In this document: positions 59,463-64,000 of the stretch, piece by piece
Layout: each line of letters opens with the position of its first letter
How positions within the stretch are numbered: position 1 is the stretch's first letter
From: Sporosarcina sp. FSL K6-3457
Lineage (GTDB): Bacteria > Bacillota > Bacilli > Bacillales_A > Planococcaceae
Length of the DNA: 64,000 nucleotides
Assembly: GCF_038007285.1 (NCBI RefSeq)
Contig: NZ_JBBOWX010000001.1
Span: forward strand, 2,807,501-2,871,500
Direction: 5' to 3'
Notes under the pieces: generated by a model
The model's input: the letters and a program-made list of their open reading frames with translations, nothing else
The model's database searches: none
Told to the model about the DNA's origin: nothing
Position numbers and translations under genes: made by a program

Positions 59463-62156
59463 ATGGAAATTACTTTAGGGCATTGGCTCGATTCGAAATC
59501 TTATCCAGATGAGCTTAGTGATAGTTCGGCTAGTATCGGTAAAATAATTACAGGGTTTGACGGGCTTATAAATATTTTAGAAATACAGCTAGGGCAATCT
59601 ATCCCTCCTATCGCTGAAAGTGTCTGTATAGCTGAGTGGCAAACGACCATCGCTAAACTCGATAATGGCCAAAAACCGTATTCCAAGTCTTTTCAAATAG
59701 ACTCATGGAATACGGCTCGCGAATTGAAAACTAAGCGTGATGAATTGATTCTAGCTGGATGGTATCCTACTATTCACCAAGGCGGCGGGAAGTGGATTGA
59801 AGCCATTGCAGAAATAGAACTATCGGACCACAATCATAGCAAAGGTTTTTCAGATCGAGTTCGTACTTTATTTGATTTATTGAAACAAAACTACTTACCT
59901 CTAACGATTAAAAAAATCAATATTGTAGATGAAGATCATTCAATATGGAACAACTGGGAAAAAGAACTCGTTAGGCTATTACAACAAAACGAGGTTCAGA
60001 TCAAACAAATGACGCTACAAGTACCAACCGTTCCCTCAAAGCCTTCTACAGATTTAGAAAAAATTAAGATGGCTTTATATGATGAAGATTCAATTGGCGA
60101 TTTAACACTAACTGGTGATGGGTCATTTTCAATTGTCCGTTCTGAACAAGAATGGGAGGCCGCTGATTATCTGATAAGCTGGCTGGAACTAAAAGGTGAC
60201 GATCAAACCCTAATTATTAACAATGCAAACAATTTATTATTAGCTGAGTTATTCCATAGACGAGGCCTCCCTTCAAGCGAAGTAAACGAGTATTCTAAAT
60301 GGCGATCAGCTTTGCAAGTATTGCCTCTCACATTAGAAACTTATTGGGAACCTGTCCGGATTGATAGAATTATGGAACTTCTCACGTTGCCAACATCTCC
60401 TCTTCCTAAAAAACTATGTTATAAACTGGCAAGTGTCCTTTCAGATGAACCAGGTATAGGTGGAGATAGGTGGCATACAGCAATTGATGAAGCAGTTACT
60501 GAAATTGAAGCGAAATGGTTTGAACAAGGACTAGAAACAAAGAAGATTAACAAGAAGAAGCAAGAGCTATTGGAGATTATTGATATTTGGGTGAATCATG
60601 ATTACTTTGATACAACTGACGGTCTCCCATGTTCAATTATCGATAATATTTGCCGTAAAATTAGTAAATGGGCTTTAAATAAAAATTTAATGGAGCCTAA
60701 TCCAATCTTCGCTCAAGCATATAGTTCTGCAAATGAATTAATTGCAGGTATCCGCGCGTTAAATGTCGAAAAAATTAATCAGCTTCAACTAGCAAACATT
60801 TTAGATTCAGTGCTGGGTGACGGATCTAAGTTACCTGATTATGTTCAAGAGTCAGCGCAATGGAATACGGTACAGCAACCAGGCGCCATTTGGGGGCAAG
60901 TAAGCAACGTACTTTGGTGGGAGTTTACACAAAACACTACCTTCCAATTAAAAAAGTGGTCTGACGCAGAGCGAATGTTTTTGGAACAACATGGCGTACA
61001 TTTAACTTCACCGGAGCAAATTCGAAAACGTGAAAATTTATCTTGGCATCACGCGATACGTTTCGCAAAAGACCGCATTATATTATTTATTCCATCAAAA
61101 GTTCGTGCAGGAGATGTAAAAGCACATCCACTTCTTGATGAAATTCGCTTTGCTTTATCTAAAATAAATGAGGATGAAAAACAAATTACGATTAATCCAA
61201 CTTTACTATATTCACAAGAAACGGTAAGTATTATTGACGATAGATTTGACCGGTTAGCTTTAACAAATAAAGAGATTCCAGGTCCAATTCAACACTGGCA
61301 TGTTCCTCAACAAAAAGTACATTTACGCGAAATTGAATCGGCAACAAGCTTTGAAACAATGCTAAGTTGTCCTTTAAAATGGACGCTTCAGTACAGTGCC
61401 AAAATACGACCAAGCAATACCCTATCTTTGCCAAATGAATCGATTATGCTAGGAAACTTAGGACATGCCATTCTCGAACGTTTAATAACAGAGCAAGTAT
61501 TTACATCGAATCATAATATCCAACAACATACCGGTGACCTTTTCGATGAAATTGTTCCTAAAATGGCAGCAACTCTTTTATTACCTGAGCATCATTCGTT
61601 ATTTAGAAGAGTTCGCAACGATCTACAGAAATCTATGCAACAATTTGCTAAATTCTTAGAGGACTCGAAAATAACAATTATAGAAACAGAAAGTACGCAT
61701 AATAAATCATGGGAAAATGAGATTAAGTTCGAAGGTCGATTGGATTTAATCGGTAAAACCCCTACGAAAAAGACCGTAATTTTAGATGCAAAATGGTCTC
61801 GACGTCCTTCCAACTACAAACAAAAGTTAATAGATGGATCAATCCAACTTGCTTTGTATCAATGGCTTATGGCTACCGATGATGAAGTTATTCCGGTTGC
61901 ATATTTTATGCTTTCAACTGGTGATTTTTATGCCGTTGTAGATGATGAAATACCTGAACAATATCAAGTTGCAAGTAATTCTTTAAACGATACGGTGCAA
62001 CTAATTCGTCTTGAATTAAATAAAATCCAAGATACATTGACTACCGGTGTAGCTGTTGCTACAGGTATTGAAATAGATAATTCAGCGCCATTTAAACCGT
62101 TATGTAAATTTTGTGATTATCAGGATTTATGCGGTATGAGGAGGGTTCAAGTATGA
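59463..62156 (+). CDS. AddB-like Fe-S nuclease, partner of a UvrD-type helicase
   Basis: 897 residues. The C-terminal third is a RecB/Cas4-type nuclease: ESATSFETMLSCPLKWTLQY, LGNLGHAILERLI, FEGRLDLIGK...VILDAKWSRRPS (D and D-x-K), QLALYQWLM and Cys cluster CKFCDYQDLCG, which with CPLKW gives the four Fe-S ligands of AddB. The N-terminal two thirds have no helicase motifs, like the inactive AddB arm. GGAGG lies 8 nt before ATG 59463; another ATG 4 nt earlier is out of frame. Shorter than AddB (about 1160). Overlaps the next gene by 4 bp. Confidence 0.8.
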   Translation: MEITLGHWLDSKSYPDELSDSSASIGKIITGFDGLINILEIQLGQSIPPIAESVCIAEWQTTIAKLDNGQKPYSKSFQIDSWNTARELKTKRDELILAGWYPTIHQGGGKWIEAIAEIELSDHNHSKGFSDRVRTLFDLLKQNYLPLTIKKINIVDEDHSIWNNWEKELVRLLQQNEVQIKQMTLQVPTVPSKPSTDLEKIKMALYDEDSIGDLTLTGDGSFSIVRSEQEWEAADYLISWLELKGDDQTLIINNANNLLLAELFHRRGLPSSEVNEYSKWRSALQVLPLTLETYWEPVRIDRIMELLTLPTSPLPKKLCYKLASVLSDEPGIGGDRWHTAIDEAVTEIEAKWFEQGLETKKINKKKQELLEIIDIWVNHDYFDTTDGLPCSIIDNICRKISKWALNKNLMEPNPIFAQAYSSANELIAGIRALNVEKINQLQLANILDSVLGDGSKLPDYVQESAQWNTVQQPGAIWGQVSNVLWWEFTQNTTFQLKKWSDAERMFLEQHGVHLTSPEQIRKRENLSWHHAIRFAKDRIILFIPSKVRAGDVKAHPLLDEIRFALSKINEDEKQITINPTLLYSQETVSIIDDRFDRLALTNKEIPGPIQHWHVPQQKVHLREIESATSFETMLSCPLKWTLQYSAKIRPSNTLSLPNESIMLGNLGHAILERLITEQVFTSNHNIQQHTGDLFDEIVPKMAATLLLPEHHSLFRRVRNDLQKSMQQFAKFLEDSKITIIETESTHNKSWENEIKFEGRLDLIGKTPTKKTVILDAKWSRRPSNYKQKLIDGSIQLALYQWLMATDDEVIPVAYFMLSTGDFYAVVDDEIPEQYQVASNSLNDTVQLIRLELNKIQDTLTTGVAVATGIEIDNSAPFKPLCKFCDYQDLCGMRRVQV

Positions 62157-64000
62157 CTGGTTCTTTAAAGATTATTAGTGCTGGTGCTGGTGCCGGAAAA
62201 ACAACGCGTCTTTCCAAAGAAATTATTGACGCTGTTCAGCAAAATATTGCCCCTGAAAAAATCGTTGCGACAACATTTACTAAAAAAGCGGCGGAAGAGT
62301 TAATCGAACGTATTCGATTAGATCTTCTAAAAAGCGGTAAAACAGAAGAAGCTTTGCGTATCCTAGATGGCTATGTTGGAACTATGAACAGTGTATTCGG
62401 CCGGTTAATTAAAGAGTTTGCTCTAGAAGTTGGATTATCACCGGAACAAAATATTTTGGAAGATGCTGAAGCACTTTCTCTTTTCAACTCCATTGCTTAC
62501 CAATCTATTCAAAAACATGAGGTTGAAAATTATAATGCATTGCAACGTTTCCAATTGATTGGTGGCGAGTATCCATGGAACAAGTACGTTTTAAATGTCC
62601 TAAAGCTTGCACGTGAAAATGGATTATTAGCAAACGATGTTGCAGCATGTGCCAACTATTCTTGGAAAACAATGCAACAATGGCTCCCTACCCCTGTTGG
62701 AGATGGTCAACAATTAACAGCAAATTTACTCGTTGCGCTAAAAAATGCAAGTAAAACATTACCAGGATCAGACAATACGAAGACTACACTAGGCGTAGTA
62801 GAATCTATTAATACGATGATTTCATATTATGAACGAAATAGTTATTTAATGTGGGACCAATGGGCAAAAGCTACAAAATTAAAGCCAGCTAAAGCTAGTC
62901 AGGAAGAAGTTTCACCAATTCATAATGCAGCAAGTTTTCACACAACACACCCCCAACTGCATGAAGATATAAGAACAATAATTGAAGCGATATTTTATTG
63001 CGCTGCAGAAGCGATAGATTTATATGAAAAAGAAAAGAATTTGCGTGGCTTAATCGACTTTACGGATCAAGAATATTTAGCTTTGAAGATACTCGAAAAT
63101 CCAGAATATACCGATGCGTTAAAAGAACGAATAGAAGCCATATTTGTGGATGAATTTCAGGATTCGAGTCCCTTACAAATCGCTTTAAACATGAAACTAC
63201 TCGAAGTTGCCAAAAGTACAACTTGGGTTGGTGACACAAAACAAGCCATTTATGGTTTCCGAGGTACAGATCCAGATTTGATGAAAACCGCTATGAGCAA
63301 TATCGAAGACATCAATCAAGAAATCTTAGGCGATTCATATCGTTCGCGTAAATCTCTCGTTAATTTCGTTAATGCTCTTTTTGTCCCAGTATTTGATGTT
63401 ACAGGATTACCAAAAGAACTCGTTGAACTTAACCCAAAACGCGATGATCTTGTTCATCAACAACCTTCAATCGAAGCATGGTCGTTTACTGGTTCTAAAA
63501 ATGCTAAAACAGATGCTAAAATGGTCTCACAGGGTATATATGACGTTATCCAGCTAAAAGAGCAATATATCATCATCGATAAAGAAACTCGCCTAGAAAG
63601 AACGTTAAAGCCTAGTGACATCGCTATCCTCTGCCGTTCGAACGATGAGTGTTCAGAAATTGCAAGTGCCTTAGCTAATTTAGGTATTCAGGCATCTGTA
63701 GGCGGAAGTGGATTGACGGATACAGAGGAAGTCGTTTATGCTATCGCAACATTACGTTATTTTATCGACGAACGTGATACATTAGCTTTAGCCAAAATAC
63801 TCCACTTTTCATCTGAGGAATGGCAAAATGGTGAATGGCTTGAAGCGTGGTTACAAAGCGACAGACCACAAGCTTTAGTAGACAACGATCCAATCATCAT
63901 GCAACTAACTGAAGCGCGGAAAAATATATTTAAAATGAGTCCTTCAGAGGTTTTAGATTTAGCTCTTGTGAAAGCAAAAGTAGATGAACAAATAATGCGT
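62153..64000 (+). CDS. UvrD/AddA-like helicase, runs off the window
   Basis: 616 codons in the window, no stop. Walker A AGAGAGKTTRL (about 10-20), motif Ia TTFTKKAAEEL, motif II FVDEFQDSSPLQ, motif III VGDTKQAIYGFRGTDP, motif IV LGDSYRSRKSL, as in AddA/RecB superfamily 1A helicases. ATG 62153 overlaps the preceding stop. Paired with the AddB-like nuclease it should form a helicase-nuclease that degrades or processes DNA ends. Whether a C-terminal nuclease domain follows cannot be seen. Confidence 0.88.
   Translation, partial: MTGSLKIISAGAGAGKTTRLSKEIIDAVQQNIAPEKIVATTFTKKAAEELIERIRLDLLKSGKTEEALRILDGYVGTMNSVFGRLIKEFALEVGLSPEQNILEDAEALSLFNSIAYQSIQKHEVENYNALQRFQLIGGEYPWNKYVLNVLKLARENGLLANDVAACANYSWKTMQQWLPTPVGDGQQLTANLLVALKNASKTLPGSDNTKTTLGVVESINTMISYYERNSYLMWDQWAKATKLKPAKASQEEVSPIHNAASFHTTHPQLHEDIRTIIEAIFYCAAEAIDLYEKEKNLRGLIDFTDQEYLALKILENPEYTDALKERIEAIFVDEFQDSSPLQIALNMKLLEVAKSTTWVGDTKQAIYGFRGTDPDLMKTAMSNIEDINQEILGDSYRSRKSLVNFVNALFVPVFDVTGLPKELVELNPKRDDLVHQQPSIEAWSFTGSKNAKTDAKMVSQGIYDVIQLKEQYIIIDKETRLERTLKPSDIAILCRSNDECSEIASALANLGIQASVGGSGLTDTEEVVYAIATLRYFIDERDTLALAKILHFSSEEWQNGEWLEAWLQSDRPQALVDNDPIIMQLTEARKNIFKMSPSEVLDLALVKAKVDEQIMR

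Overview
The window reads as chromosome of an endospore-forming Bacillales bacterium, most likely Planococcaceae (Sporosarcina-like). The gene order tig-clpX-lonA-ysxC-hemA-hemX-hemC-hemD-hemB-hemL-(spoVID slot)-valS-folC is the classic Bacillus core block. Start codons are often TTG or GTG with strong AGGAGG-type ribosome sites, and regulation uses Gram-positive devices (a T-box, a PerR-type box, a NagR-type operator). Genus is inference; no rRNA is present.

Layout. 1-5.9 kb: minus-strand type IV pilus operon (VanW/G5 protein, pilB, pilT, pilC, major prepilin). 6.1-9.6 kb: two membrane GAF-GGDEF diguanylate cyclases. 9.7-12.7 kb: folC and, divergent from it, two overlapping ATP-grasp genes. 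12.9-14.5 kb: small hypotheticals and a decayed Rpn-type gene. 14.8-17.1 kb: three more prepilin genes (PilV/PilW/PilX-like). 17.3-20.3 kb: valS with its T-box leader. 20.3-22.1 kb: a repeated stem-loop element, a small membrane-protein gene, a SpoVID-like gene lacking LysM, and a nested 20/82/246-bp tandem repeat. 22.2-28.8 kb: the haem operon with a PerR-type box upstream. 29.1-35.9 kb: ysxC, lonA, clpX, tig and a YsoA-like TPR protein. 36.1-39.85 kb: amino-sugar operon nagA-nagB-nagR-SIS-ptsH with NagR-like operators.

From about 40.4 kb the window becomes accessory. Two large CRISPR arrays of type I-C-like repeat (41 units; 16 intact plus 2 decayed units) face each other around a Fic gene and carry homologous leaders in inverted orientation, but no cas gene is present. 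Then come an HxlR regulator with a quinone-reductase-like flavoprotein, unlisted-size small genes, remnants that look like a toxin-immunity locus, and an IS66-family element whose right terminal repeat has been split by an ISL3-family element.

The right end (54.8-64 kb) holds the best candidate for an undescribed system: a nuclease (DUF559-like)-RecQ helicase fusion followed by a tail-anchored coiled-coil gene, divergently transcribed from an AddB-like Fe-S nuclease gene that overlaps a UvrD/AddA-like helicase gene running off the window. Their pairing, DNA-processing domains and position next to CRISPR arrays and insertion sequences suggest a defence island; this is inference.
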